Positions 44,809-56,450 of a DNA stretch of 64,000 nt are shown here, one piece after another. The notes beneath the pieces were generated by a model. The model was not told where the DNA came from and did no database searches. It worked only from the letters and a program-made list of their open reading frames with translations. The stretch comes from Mantamonas sphyraenae (taxonomy: Eukaryota; CRuMs; Mantamonadidae). The stretch is from assembly GCA_026936335.1 (NCBI GenBank), contig JAPMXV010000049.1:496001-560000 (forward strand). Reading direction: 5' to 3'. The translations under genes and the position numbers were made by a program. Numbering within the stretch: the first letter of the stretch is position 1; every line of letters starts with the position of its first letter.

Positions 44809-47800
44809 ATGTCCAGTGTATGGAGTGGCTTCACCAGAGGGTGGGGCGACATGGAGGCATCGGTGAAGGGTGGGTTCGCAGCCGACGACGATGACGGCGA
44901 GCTGGAAGAGGCCACGCGGCCCAGCAAGATCAAGCCCAAGGAGGGGCATCCCTTTGTGGTCAGCGGTGTCACAGTGCAGTTCCCCTTTGAAACTCCGTAC
45001 AGTCCGCAACGTGCCCTTATGTTCAAAGTGATCCGAGCCCTGAATACGCACACCAATGCCCTGCTCGAGTCTCCGACGGGTGAGTGAATGTGGCGCGAGA
45101 AGCGCGCGCCAAGGGCTCTTTCCCGCCCCGCTACGCACACACAGGAAGCTTGAACCTCCCATCTCGCTGGCAATGTAATATATGCATGCATGCGAGTGCG
45201 CGAGTGTGTTTTGCGTGACGTCACCACCATTACCAACTGACTCATGCCAATGGATTCTCAGGAACCGGAAAGTCGGCCGCCTTGCTGTGCTCAGCGCTGG
45301 CTTGGCAGGCCCAGCAAAAGGAGCTGGCCAAGAACAACAACACAGAAGAGCAGCTGGAGGAAAAGGAACACCTGCTGGAGCAGTTGATGCTCGAATACTT
45401 TGAGGTGGTGACCAAAGGTGATCCGACGGACAAAGAGACCCTGCGCAAGGCCACCCAGCAATTGCACGCCATGGCCGCACCATCCGGTACCAAGCAGAAC
45501 AAGAACAAGGGCAAGGCAAAAGCAACTGTGGTGTCCTCGAGCAGCAGCAGCAGCAGCAGCAGCAGCAGTGGCGTGGAGACCGACGACTTTGACAGCGACG
45601 GGGTAGGCGCGGCACGAGCAGATGAGAGCATCCAATGGCGTCAATTGGTGGTGAACATGTCCATTCGGTACCAGCGAGGGGAGTTGGTCAAGCTGTCGTC
45701 TCTGGGAGACATCGGTGCAGATGAAGACGACATCGAAAACGACTCTATCAGCTCCCAGGAGGAGATGGCCATCGAGGTGGCTCCCCGTGCCAAGCCTGAG
45801 CCGGTTCAAATTGAGTACGAGACCGAGGAAGTGCCCGAGTCGCCTCAGGACCTGTTTGAGGACGCAGAGACGGACGGGGAAGATGAAGGCGACGACGACG
45901 ACGACGACGACGACTTTCAGCAGACGCCGCCAAACAAGACCAAGGAGAAGCGGCGCGCACAAGCAGCTTCCACAAAGAGGAGTGTTGCAGAACGTGCGCA
46001 CAGGCAGAAGCTGCTGCATCGAGACGTGATGAAACTGACGAGCCTGATCCGTGAAGAGATGCGCGCGGCGCAGCAGCTGCGTAGGCAGCAACAGCGTGGT
46101 GTGCCTGTGATCTACTACACATCACGCACGCACTCTCAGATCGAGCAGGTGATCAAAGAGCTTGCCACCACGCCATACAGGCCCACGATGAGTCTGCTCG
46201 GCAGCCGAAAACACTATTGCATCAACCCAAACGCACAGCGCGGTGCACGCGGTGCCAAGCTCGACGTCAACACAGAGTGCAGGAAACTGCTGGAGCACCA
46301 GTCGTGCAGGTACTTTGGCAAGTCCAAAAGCATTGCAAACAGCACGGGCTTTTCCCGGGACATGCCTCTCTTTGACATCGAGGAGCTGTCCGAGTATGGC
46401 TCACGCCACTCTGCGTGTCCCTATTACATCTCTCGTGAGCGAGCCAATGTGGCTGAGATTGTGTTCTGCCCATACAACTACGTTCTCGACCCGGGCATTC
46501 GCAGCTCCCTTGAGTTGGACATGAAGAACGCCGTGGTCATTCTGGACGAAGCGCATAACATCGAGGACGTGTGTCGCAGCTCTGCATCGGCTGAGCTGGA
46601 CATGGCGCTCGTCAGCTCGGTGCTCGTGCAGCTGCGTAGCGCGCGAAAGAACGCGGAGGAGGGCGAGGGGGCCGTGGGCGGAGACGACCTCGTCGACGTG
46701 TACAGCAAGGTGATCACCGTCATGGCTGCCATGGAACAGTGGTCCAACGGCCTGATGGAGCAGATGGACAATGGTAAGGGCACAGTGGAAGGCTCGGGCA
46801 ACTTTCGAACAGTGCGCTTCGAGTACAGCGGGAACCTGTTGCGTGACCTGGCTCGCTCCTGGACGGTGGACAATCACACCATTTCCATGCACAGCTCGGC
46901 TGCCAAGGATCTCCTGGACGCAAACAACGAGCTGGAGATGGAGTCGCCCCTGAAGCTTGACGCAGGTGCAACCAGCGTTGTCCAGAGCCTATTTATGGTG
47001 CTCAAGTACATGGTGGACGACAACTACAAGCATCTGCCGGACTACCGTCTCGTGTACGTGCAGTCGTCCAAGTACGACCGCAAGATCCAGGACAAGAGGC
47101 ACATGTATCACGCCAAGTTCTGGTGCATGAACCCGGCCGTCGTGTTTGCACCGTTGGCTGAACAGACGGGCAGTATTGTGCTTGCTTCGGGCACGTTGAG
47201 TCCAATGGAGTCGTTCCAGAGCGAGCTTGGCGTGCGCTTCGAGCAGCGACTGGAGGCCAACCACGTGATCAATCCAGACACGCAGGTGCTGGTACGCTCC
47301 GTGGCTACGGCCAACCGCATCCCACTCTTGGGCGTGTACAAACAGCAGAAGAATCTGCACTTTCAGGACGTGGTGGGCATGTCGCTCCTGTTCATCCTGC
47401 AAAACACACCGCACGGAGTGCTTTTCTTCCTGCCGTCCTACTCGTTGCTCAACACCCTCTACGAGAGATGGGAGCAGACGGGTGTGCTTGCAAAGATGCA
47501 GGCCGTCAAGCAGGTGTTTGTGGAGCCTCGTGCTGCAGATGCAGAGACGTTTGAAGAGGTCATCGCCGACTACTCGGCTGCGATCCGAGCCTCTGTGGCA
47601 GCGGAGCGCGCCAAGAGCATGCACGGCGACCTGGCCGAGTTGACATCCAGGAGCCGAGTGCGTCACAAGCCGCGCACAAGCGGCGCCCTGTTCATGGCAG
47701 TCATGCGCGGCAAAGCGTCAGAGGGCATTGACTTTTCCGACGAGCATGCGCGCGCCGTGGTCATCCTCAGCATCCCGTTCCCGAACTATATGGACCCACA

Positions 47801-48434
47801 GCTGCGTCTGAAGAAGGAGTACAACCGGATGCGGCACCGAGCAGACAGCAACATGCTTGACGGAGACGCGTGGTACAAACTGCAAGCTTTTCGGGCTCTG
47901 AATCAGGCCATCGGACGTTGTCTGCGCCACAGCCAAGACTATGGCGCCATCATTCTGCTCGATCAACGCTACGGCGAAGAGCACAATCAAGCTGGCATCT
48001 CGAAATGGGTGCGGCCGTGCATCCGACACAATCACACCGTCAACGAGACGCTGCAGGATCTGCACCAGTTCTTCTCCCGCCACAAGGAGCGCGAGCGGAA
48101 AGAGCGGTTGGCCATGGTGCAAGCGGCGACTTCTGCTTCAACAAAGGAGGAGCCCGAGACCGAGAGCCTCGTGGAGCTTGTGTACACCAAGCCCGAACCC
48201 GAGGTATCGACCAAGGTGGAGGAAGACAGGAGTGGCGAAGAGGATGACATGCAAAGGAGTGGTGAAGGGGACGACATGCGACAGTACTTTGCGCAAGGAC
48301 AGCAGAAACGCAAGCTGGAGCAGCTGGAGTCAGCCCGGCGCTTCCAAGAGGCCACACAGCGCGGTGGCGAGGGTAGTCCGCATCAGACGGGACGGACGGA
48401 TGGAAATGACGTGAAGCGATCGCGATTGTGTTGA
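44809..48434 (+). CDS. BRIP1: FANCJ/BRIP1-like Fe-S DNA helicase
   Basis: Superfamily 2 XPD-type 5'-3' helicase for interstrand cross-link repair and G-quadruplex unwinding. Exons 44809-45079 and 45262-48434 (182-nt intron, phase 1), 1,147 residues; ATG 44851 is an alternative start. Walker A spans the junction (LLESPTGTGKSAALLCSALA). A disordered acidic/Ser insert of about 260 residues follows, as in BRIP1. Then Ia (VIYYTSRTHSQIEQVIKEL), four Fe-S cysteines (RKHYCINP, NTECRKLL, HQSCRYF, HSACPYY), the DEAH box (VILDEAHNIEDVC), FWCMNPAVVF, VLASGTLSPMESFQSELGV, RGKASEGIDFSDEHARAVV and motif VI ALNQAIGRCLRH. The order and sequence fit BRIP1 better than RTEL1 or XPD. It diverges from the large unknown gene with 64 bp between starts. 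Confidence 0.9.
45540..45568. repeat. (AGC)n trinucleotide repeat encoding poly-Ser
   Basis: About ten AGC units inside the disordered insert of the BRIP1-like helicase. Similar poly-Ser codon runs occur near 29152-29190, 38388-38414 and 51298-51345, all in linkers; such runs are common across this window. Confidence 0.85.
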
Positions 48435-48500
48435 GGAACGAAGTCGGAAGAGGAAGATCTGCCGCGCGCGGGGCCCCAGCAAAACACATTCACCACCCCA

Positions 48501-49775
48501 ATGCTGTTTTACCTTGTCGTTTTTGTGGTTGTGGTTGTGGTCGCGGCCAACCTGTACATGCGCAAGCATGGGCCCAAGTCTGTGACGCTCAAGATGGACA
48601 GCATCGAGACGACGGTGTTTGAAAAGATGCCGCCCGTGTGGGCGATGTACTTGGAGGTGATCACCAGCAAGTACAACTTCACCAAACCCTCGTACCCGCC
48701 TGCAGATTCGCGCAAGGCGCACATTGAAACGCTTGTTCCGGTGCACAAGGTTGACAAGCAGCAGGTGGCCAACTTCCAGGAGCTGTGCGGCTATGGCGAC
48801 CGCGCTCTCATCCCGCCCGCGTATGCGTTTCCCCTGGGGTTTCATCTCATTGGCTACTCCCTCACCAGCAAGTTGTTCCCCATCAAGCCCTTTGCTTCGC
48901 TCGTGCACATCTCGCAGGAGATCGAGGCCTTGGAGCCGATTGGCGTGGACGACCAGCTTTCTGTGCGACGTAGGTGGACCCGCCCGCTTTCCCAGTGTGC
49001 ATGTGTGACTTTGTGTCCTTCCACGCAAGATTGCAGTGCCATGGTCCAGAACATGAGCGCAAGGGAGTGATGCCCAGTTGCCAGGAGCTGCTGCTGACAC
49101 AGGGACGAGCAAACGTTTGCGGCATGCATCCGCTTTTCTCGTGCTGCCGCGACGCATGGACACGGCAACGACGCGCGTGTGTATACAGTGCTGACCAAGA
49201 GCGTACAAGGCGAGAAGGGCACCGAGCTGCATCTGGTCACGTACGTGTACAAGCTGATGGGCGACGGAGCCGAACCCAACCTGGTGTGGAGGAGCGTCGG
49301 CATCGAGCTGGCCCCGTCGCCAAAGAAGAAGGGCAAGGGTGGCGCACGCAAGGAGTTTGCTGTCCACGAGTGGCCTGAAGAAGATGACAACACCGTAATC
49401 AACACATGGACGCTGGGCTGGGACGCAGGACGCAAGTATGCTGCCGCCTCCAGCGACTACAACCCGTGGCACATGGCCAAGATTCTGGGCCAGCTGTTTG
49501 GCCATCGCGCCGCCCTGTCCCAAGGCAACTATACTCTGTCCCAGGCGTGCGCAGATATCGAGAACGCCGGCTTCTGCCCGCCGTACCCGCTGCGCATCAA
49601 GGCAGAGTACAAGCGACCCGTAAACCTGCCTGCCAAGGTCAAATGCACGCTGACACGCGACGAGGATGCACAAACAGCTTCCTTTGACGTCTACAGCATG
49701 GATGGCAAGAGCCTGCATGCCGTCGGCAAGGTCGAGCACATCGACGACCTGTACCTCAGCGACGAACGACAGTGA
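48501..49775 (+). CDS. Membrane-anchored hotdog (MaoC-like) dehydratase-related protein
   Basis: Exons 48501-48969 and 49189-49775 (219-nt intron, phase 1), 351 residues. An N-terminal signal anchor (MLFYLVVFVVVVVVAANLYM) is followed by a double-hotdog-like fold: residues about 60-150 (LIPPAYAFPLGFHLIGYSLT) and, at the C-terminus, LGWDAGRKYAAASSDYNPWH then ILGQLFGHRAALSQG. The stretch SSDYNPWH is close to the MaoC/R-hydratase motif (S-G-D-x-N-P-I-H), so the Asp and His of the active site are present. The second part of that motif, normally with a His-Gly (AHGM), reads ALSQG. A role in fatty acyl or polyketide metabolism is inferred. The catalytic side probably faces the cytosol. Confidence 0.7.
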
Positions 49776-49876
49776 CGCGGTCAGAGAGCCATTTGAAGAA
49801 TGCAACATGCAACGTGTGTGGCCATATGTGTTGGAAAGAGTGTGTTGTTCATCGCATCAGCGTCTGCCACTGCCAA

Positions 49877-52219
49877 TCACGCCTCGTCTTCCTTGATCTT
49901 GATCACAACACCCGCGCACAGCGTCTCGCCGTTCTCTCGCAGCATGAAGCGGCCCAGCTGGCGGTATTGCGTGTACAGCTCCACACAGATGGGTTTCTCC
50001 AGCTTGATGTCAACAATGGCGGCCGAGTTGGCAGGTAGGAAGCGCGGCTTCTTGCGCAGAATTGCACCGGACTTCTTGTCCACCGTCTGAATCAGCTTGT
50101 TCACAATGACAGGCAGATGCAAGGTGTGCAGATGCAACAAGCTCTTGTGGCCCAGGCGAACGGGCGTATCCATCGTCAGGATGCGTGCGCGGAACTTGCT
50201 CGACACCGGTGCAGGGTGCATGGGGTCGCACAGCACATTGCCCACGCTCAGCACACTGATCTCCACCCCAGTCAGCACGACCTCCACGTTTTCTCCCGCT
50301 GCACCCCAGCCCATCTCCATCGGCGCCCCCTGGAACGAGGCGCTGCTGCTGGCGGCGCTCTCCGACATGCTGCTGATCACCGTCTTGACCACTGCCAGCT
50401 CCTTCTGCGGCGAAATCAGCACTCGGTCGCCCGGTGCAATGACGCCGGCCTCGATACGACCCACCACAACCACCGTGTTGCCAGCGCCCCGGTACAAATC
50501 AGAGATTGGCAGGCGCATGGGCTTGTCCAGCAGTCGCGGCGGCGCATTGAATGCATCGATGCGTTCAAGCAGCGACGGGCCGTCATACCATTCGATTTCC
50601 CCTTGGTGACGTTCCACCAAATTGATGCCCTCGAATCCACTGACCGGGATATACGAGAGATTCGACTCCTTGAAGCCAGCCGCGTTCAGGAACGCGCCCA
50701 CCTTGGACTTGATCTCCTCGAACCGCTCTTGCGACCATTCCACAAGATCCAGCTTGTTGACGGCCACCACCAGCTCCTTGACACCCAGCGAGCGCACAAG
50801 CATGGCGTGTTCCTTTGTTTGGCACCCGTCGCGGAATCCGGCCTCGAACTCGCCCTTGGCCGCGTTGACCACCAGCACCGCCACATCTGCCTGCGACGCA
50901 CCGCTGATCATGTTGGGAATAAAGTCGCGATGGCCTGGAGCGTCAAGCAGCGTGATGCGCTTGCTCTCCGTTTCAAAGCTCTGCACACCCACATCGATAG
51001 TCACGCCTCGCGAGCGCTCCTCCTCCTCTGCGTCCATGACCCATGCAAAGTGGAACGAGCTCTTGCCCATGTTTCGCGACTCTCGCTCAAACTTGCGCAG
51101 CTCGCTGCTGGCAACTGCCCCCAATTTGTACAGCAGATGCCCTGTGAGTGTGGACTTGCCTGCATCCACGTGGCCAATCACAACCATATTCACATGCTCC
51201 TTCTCCGCTCGGAAAGCGTCGATTTCGGCCTGCATGGCTTTGGATCGCTTCCCACTTTGCTCAACGAGCAATTTGTTGCGTGACCCAGGTGTGCCACTGC
51301 TGCTGCTACTGCTGCTGCTGCTGCTGCTGCCTGCGTTGCTGCTGCTTGTGTCCGTGTCACGCTCCTCCTCTTCTTTTTCCTCGTCCTTTGCATCGTTCTT
51401 CTTCGGCGTCACCTCGCCGGAGAGATCCAGCAGGTTCAAGGTCTTTTTCGGCCTGCTCTTGTCCATGGCCTTGGCCAGAAGCGAGCCCTTTTTGCGGTCA
51501 GCCTCACTCACTGCCACAAGAGTGGCCGCAGTGGCCTCCACGTCAAAGTTGTGGCCGCGCAGCGCCTGCACAAGGTCAACTTCCGTTTGGTCGGCTGCGT
51601 TGTTTTCCACCAACTTGGCATACAATGCGTCGACGGCCATGCTCACAAACTGTGCGTCCTCGCCTTCTTGCAGCTCACTCTCTGCGACGCCTGCACCTTC
51701 GCCTGTGTTGTCCACGCCCTCCATGGGGCCCCAGATTTCGTCGTCGCCGTCGTGGAACCCGTCGTCGTTGTTGTCTGGGTACACTTGCCCTTCGCCATAC
51801 TCGCCAGCCTGTTCCCCGTTTTCGGGCCACTCTTGCTCTTCGTCGTCGTAGTAGTGCCAGTCCCCATTTTGGTCGTAGTAGCCTTCAGCCTGAGTGTGCT
51901 GGTCGCCGTTGTACATGTACTGCGCCATGGACGGGGAACCGTACTGTCCTTCGTCGTAGTCATCATAATCGTCATAGTATTCATCATCTCCGTCTGTAGA
52001 GGTGTGTTTGCAAGAATGTCAGCGTCGTGCTGGTTGTGCAGGCGGCTTCCAAGTTGGGCCTTGCAGAATTCGCTCATTTCCCTCGCTCCGGCCTCCCCAC
52101 GCCACGCGCGCACACCATTCGCGCTGTTCACACACTGTGGTCACACACCCAACTCGCGCACTGTGATCATACGTACAGTCCTCTGTGGACAGGAAACGGA
52201 TGTTCCTGTGTCTGCTCAT
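49877..52219 (-). CDS. HBS1L: HBS1 ribosome-rescue GTPase
   Basis: Translational GTPase that with Pelota/Dom34 rescues stalled ribosomes. Exon 1 (52219-52177) encodes MSRHRNIRFLSTED, matching the conserved HBS1 N-terminus (MARHRNVR...), and splices in phase 1 over a 183-nt intron to exon 2 (51993-49877); 719 residues. After an acidic/Tyr-rich segment comes the HBS1 N-domain (ALYAKLVENNAADQTEVDLV), a Ser-rich linker, then the EF1A-like core: G1 GHVDAGKST, RGVTIDVGVQSFETE, G3 DAPGHRDFIP, G4 NKLDLVEW, domains II and III with GRIEAGVIAPGDRVL and YRQLGRFMLRENGETLCAGV. The frame also opens at MAQYMYN (51928), but the upstream exon is supported by homology. Confidence 0.93.
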
Positions 52220-52272
52220 GCTCGTTGACGGAAAAGGCGTTTGGCTGGGCTGGGCAACGCATGCACGTACAA

Positions 52273-52290
52273 ACACACACACACACACAC
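52273..52290. repeat. Short (AC)n microsatellite
   Basis: Nine AC units between the HBS1 start (52219) and the stop of the downstream reductase gene (52351), both minus strand; probably in the HBS1 5' leader or promoter. Confidence 0.85.
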
Positions 52291-52350
52291 TAAGACGAGC
52301 GAGCTGAGCCAATCCCCCTTTCATTTTGGTTTCTGTTGACTGGCAGACAA

Positions 52351-53579
52351 TCACAGCCGCGCAATTGTCTTGCTGGCGTTGACAATGGGAACCACCACTT
52401 TGCCGACGTTGGCGCCCTTGTACATGTGATCAATTGCACCGGCGATGCCCTCGACACCTGTGAAACCATGGTCGAGGTCCACACGGCTGACAATCTTTCC
52501 CTGGCGCAGCAAATCCTCTTGCGAGGCCACATACTTCTTCCACTCACGGATGAAGTGATTCAGGAAGAACCCGCGCAGCGAAGCACTCTTGCTGAGGAGT
52601 TTGAGCGAGATGGGAGTTTTGCTCTTGCGGGTACCCCACATATGCTCCTCGGTGTACGTGCTGATGGACCCGATGGTGATCAGACGCCCGCCCACCGCAA
52701 GGTTGTTCAAGGCGGCCTCAAACATGTCGCCTCCCACACACTCGTACACAACGTCCACACCATCGTCGTACTCGTCGCGCAGCACCGTGTGCAGATCCTC
52801 CTTCTTGTAGTCCACCACACGATCACATCCGATGCTCTTGAGAAAGTCGGCCTTGGCCTTGCTGGAGCACGTTCCGATCACATGACATCCTGCAAGCTTG
52901 CCGTACTGGACTGCAAACTGTCCTGTGCCGCCTGCCGCAGCAGTCACAAGCATGACGTCGCTCTTGGAATGCTGAAAGTCTGCCATTTTGTCCAGGGAGA
53001 TTGCCGCCGTGAGGCCACTGACCAGCAGAGGCAGCACATCCGGACTGCACTGCTGCACAGGGATCACACTGCGTTGATCCACGATTTGATACTCGGTGAA
53101 AGTACCTCCGGCTGACGACGAGTCGTTGGGAGGGGGGAGCAAAGTGGGCGACGAGAGGGTCGGGTCAGCAACGTGGCGTCCGGCAGCTACGACACTCACA
53201 AAGACAAAGAGGACACACGAAACACCCATTCTGAGTGCAAAGACGCAACTGCAAACGGCTCCCATTGGCTCATCGACCTACTCAGTGTGGCAACGGGTTG
53301 GCCCACAGAAACACGCGTGACGTCGTTGCCAACGGCTGCCACGATGCCTACGCTCTCGAAACCGCAGTCAAACGGTGGTTCCACACCCGGAGTGTAGCGT
53401 CCGGCTGTCCAGTTGCGGTCGGAGGCGTTGATGCCCACGTAGCGCGTTTCAACCACAACGTCGGTGCCGTCCACCTCCGGCATGTCCACCGTCTCCAGCA
53501 CGGTAGCTTCACGGAAGTTGGTGCTCAGCTTTTGCACAGTGAGCTTCTGGAAAGTTTTGGGCAAGAGGCGACGCGACAT
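52351..53579 (-). CDS. PTGR3: Zinc-free MDR reductase, ZADH2/PTGR3-like
   Basis: Medium-chain dehydrogenase/reductase of the quinone oxidoreductase branch, probably NADPH-dependent and acting on 15-keto lipids as in ZADH2. Exons 53579-53282 and 53111-52351 (170-nt intron, phase 1; acceptor chosen because it gives VATLTGGTFTEYQIV, matching the family), 352 residues. N-terminal catalytic fold: QKLTVQKLSTNFREATVLET, VGINASDRNWTAGRYTPGVE, PPFDCGFESVGIVAAVG. Rossmann fold with VMLVTAAAGGTGQFAVQYGK and HVIGTCSSKAKADFLKSIGC; later GVDVVYECVGGDMFEAAL and SASLRGFFLNHFI. The start MSRRLLPKTF may hold a weak mitochondrial or peroxisomal signal; C-terminal TIARL is not a strong PTS1. The start lies 45 bp downstream of the CtIP gene. 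Confidence 0.92.
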
Positions 53580-53624
53580 GCAGCGGTGAGAAGGAAAGTG
53601 GGCACGACGGCGCAGCTTCGTCAT

Positions 53625-55444
53625 TCAGATTGAGATTGGCATCGGCGTGGAGCCCGACGACCTCCCTTGCAGGTGTCTCCTGTCCTTCCCACGCTTCTTC
53701 TTCCGCTTCTTGGTTGTGGAATGCACTGCGCGTGCAGACGGGGTCGACACATCTTCGGTTTGCTGCGTGCCGATCTTGGGCGAAGCAATTCCCTGGATAT
53801 CCCAATAGTCGTCGGGAGGGCGCTCTGGCGAATGGTCTGCACGATGGCGGCTGCACTCGTTGCACAGCTCGGCTGCTTCCTGTGTGGAGTAGCCCATGCC
53901 ACGATAAAACTTGGCGCACTCTGTACACTCGTAGCCGCCCAGTTGCTCGCGTGCCGCCTTGCCACGCACCACCTCCTTTACACGTGTGGGTACCGTCCTC
54001 TCGGGTGCTGCGCTCGTTGCTGGATGGCCACCCAGCACGTCCTTGCCGCCTTTGCCGATTACAGGCGACGGCTGTGTGGCAGAGACCCCCGATCCTTGCG
54101 AGAGCACCAGATCGTCGTCTTCCAACCATCCGCTGTCCTTCAGCTCCTCTGCAAGCCTGTCTGCGCTTGCTTGGCTGCTTACCACGGCCTCTGTGTCCAT
54201 CTCTTCAAATAGATGGCGCTTCGAGTGCTTCCGCGCCAACTTGAACTTGCTGCTGCCCGCGGCGCTGCTGCTTGTACTCCCTACGCTTACACTGGGTGAT
54301 GGCCCACCTTGCACTGCGCGGCGTGGCCCCGTCCCTCCCACCACTCTGCTTTCCAGGATGGGGCTGGCTCGGCTCGCCTGCGAAAGAAACATCCTGTCTG
54401 CATCCTCATCCTCGTCGTCGTCTTCGCCTTCTCCCTCGTCTCGTGTGCCACGTCCGCTGATGCCACTCTTTCTTCCCTTGGTTGCAATGCGTGCGTCCCA
54501 TTCTGCCTCTGCCTCGTAGCTGTTGTCAAACTCGCTAAACCGGCTACCGTCTGCCACCTTGTGCCTCTGGTGTGCGTTTACCAGCGCAAGCAACTCTTCA
54601 TGCTCTCTGTCCTCCTCCTCGTCATCTTCCTCCTCCTCTTCCTTCGCCTCTTCCTCCGCCGCCCCGTCCTGGTCACGGGTTGTGTTGGCAACCACCCTCT
54701 GTCGCTTTGGCGGCGTCTCTGCAACTACCAACACGGCACTTGTCTGCGAGTCCCCTGCCTCTGCCACTGCCTTTTCAAAGCTGACGTGCTTCGTCGATGA
54801 CCCGTTGTTCGTGCTCTTGCCTTTTCCGTTCCCCTCCTCGTGATCCAGCTTGCGTTTCCGCGTGCCACTGCCATGTCGCTTGCGATGGCTGTTCTCACTG
54901 GTGCTTGTTGCAGGTGGAGGTGTGTTTCCAAACACCGCTGGCGAGAGCTGTACGGAGCGCTGAACTGGCGACGACGTCTCCTCGCCTCCTTCCTGCATGT
55001 CCTCCTCCTCCCTGTGTCGAGACTGCTCCCGCTCTAACCTGCGCTTGATTCGTGCGTACTTGTCTCTCCACCGTTGCACCTGCGCTTCCGCTTCGTGAAG
55101 CGCCGCGTGCAGGCGGTTTTGTTCTCCCAGCAAGCCCAGCAACCTGTTCGCCTGAGCCTTCTGCTCACCCACCTGACCCTTTAGCAGTTCGTTCTCCCTC
55201 CTCAGAGCTGCATGTATGTCGTGCCGAGTGTTTTGCATGTCGTTCGCCACGTGTGTCAGCCTCCTTGCCCGACATTGGATCCTTCTCAACACGGTTCCCG
55301 AGAACGCGCCAATCGCTCACCTGAGAGTTCCTGCGCCACTCCGTTCTCTACAGCCTGCTGCAGCGACGCCATCGCCCCACTCAGCCATCCATGTGTGGTG
55401 CCTCCCTCTGCACCACTCCCACGTGCACCCTGCTCATCTGCCAT
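53625..55444 (-). CDS. RBBP8: CtIP/Sae2/Ctp1 DNA end-resection factor
   Basis: Cofactor of Mre11-Rad50-Nbs1 in double-strand break resection. Exons 55444-55321 and 55207-53625 (113-nt intron, phase 1), 568 residues. The N-terminal 90 residues form the tetramerising coiled coil (QELSALRRENELLKGQVGEQ, RWRDKYARIKRRLEREQSRH), with the splice inside it giving a smooth heptad. The middle is disordered, acidic and rich in SP/TP sites (VQLSPAVFGNTPP, AETPPKRQRV) that would suit CDK control. The C-terminal Sae2-like domain has YECTECAKFYRGMG, LCNECSRHRADHSPERPPDD and YWDIQGI, including the CxxC and SRHR motifs typical of CtIP/Ctp1, and ends in a Lys/Arg-rich tail. It diverges from NudC with 35 bp between starts. 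Confidence 0.87.
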
Positions 55445-55479
55445 GTCCCTCGGCGATTTGACCTGGGTAGGCCGGCGCA
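55445..55479. promoter_or_regulatory. 35-bp gap between divergent CtIP and NudC starts
   Basis: ATG codons at 55444 (minus) and 55480 (plus). Both genes begin with a very short first exon followed by an intron, so regulatory DNA may lie inside the first introns. No motif recognised. Confidence 0.35.
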
Positions 55480-56326
55480 ATGAGCGCCACCGGAATCAAA
55501 AGGTGAGGTTGCTTCCTGTGCCCTCAACCCATCCTCCCACGTTCACAGCGCACGCTGCGCTCCCCAGCTGTCGCATGCTCTGTGTTCCTCACACTTGCAT
55601 GGCTGTGCACGGCTTGCCCTCGACCCGCCATTTCCGCCCCCCAAGTTCCGCCCAGCGCGCTCACACACCCTACGCCGCACTGTCACACCCTCCACATGCG
55701 CATGAAATCCCTCCATGTGCGTGATAGACAGTATGAGCGTAACCGAGGACGAGTTGAACGGCATCGAGACCGTGGAAACGGAGGAGGAAGAGGACGTTGG
55801 CGAGCCCATCAAACCGGGCCAGGAAATTGCAGACGAAGGCGTGCCTTTCATCTGGTCCCAGCGCCTCAAAGAGATCACCATCAAGGCCCCTGTCCCCGAG
55901 GGCACCCGTGCAAAGAACATGGACATCCAATGGACAAAGACGGGCCTCAAGGTCGGTCTCAAAGGCGAGGATCCCCTCATTGACGCCGAATGGTTCAACC
56001 CCGTGCGCTACAACGATCTCGAATGGCAGATGGCCGACGGCAACGTCGAAATCGAGGTGCCAAAGGCTTCCAAGATGTCCTGGTGGGCCCAGGTCCTCAA
56101 GGGTTTCCCAGAGATCAACACCCGCCGTCTGGAGCCCGAGACCTCCAAGCTCAGCGACCTGGATGACGACACCCAGTTTGTGGTTCGCAAAATGATGTTT
56201 GACCAGCACGCCAAGGAACACGGCGCACCCACTTCCGACATGCTCAAACAGGCCGAGGCCCTTGCCAAGTTCAAGGAGAAGCATCCGGACGTCAGCTTCT
56301 CCGGCGGTGCACCAGGTTTTGGATGA
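55480..56326 (+). CDS. NUDC: NudC family CS-domain co-chaperone
   Basis: Hsp90 co-chaperone linked to dynein and nuclear movement. Exon 1 55480-55502 (MSATGIK plus two bases) splices over 229 nt to the acceptor at 55731, giving MSATGIKSMSVTEDELNG in frame; exon 2 ends at 56326; 205 residues. If the first exon is wrong, translation would start at ATG 55733. After an acidic stretch the CS domain reads FIWSQRLKEITIKAPVPEGT, GLKVGLKGEDPLIDAEWFN and WQMADGNVEIEVPKASKM, followed by the NudC C-terminal helix region WWAQVLKGFPEINTRRLEPE, SKLSDLDDDTQFVVRKMMFD and KFKEKHPDVSFS. The N-terminal coiled coil of animal NudC is missing, so it is a short form. Convergent to the myosin gene. Confidence 0.88.
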
Positions 56327-56450
56327 CCAAGACCGACCGTGCGCGCACACACACCACGTCACACCACATCACACCCCAAACAACAACAAACGGGCCCTAA
56401 CAAACGCGACCTCTTTCCAAATCGATCCTTGATTTCTCTCCCACACAGCC

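Noticed and set aside
52019-52354. Plus or minus ORFs of about 110 codons between HBS1 and the reductase
   Set aside because: The minus ORF contains HBS1 exon 1 and runs into intron and (AC)n repeat; the remainder is not coding-like.
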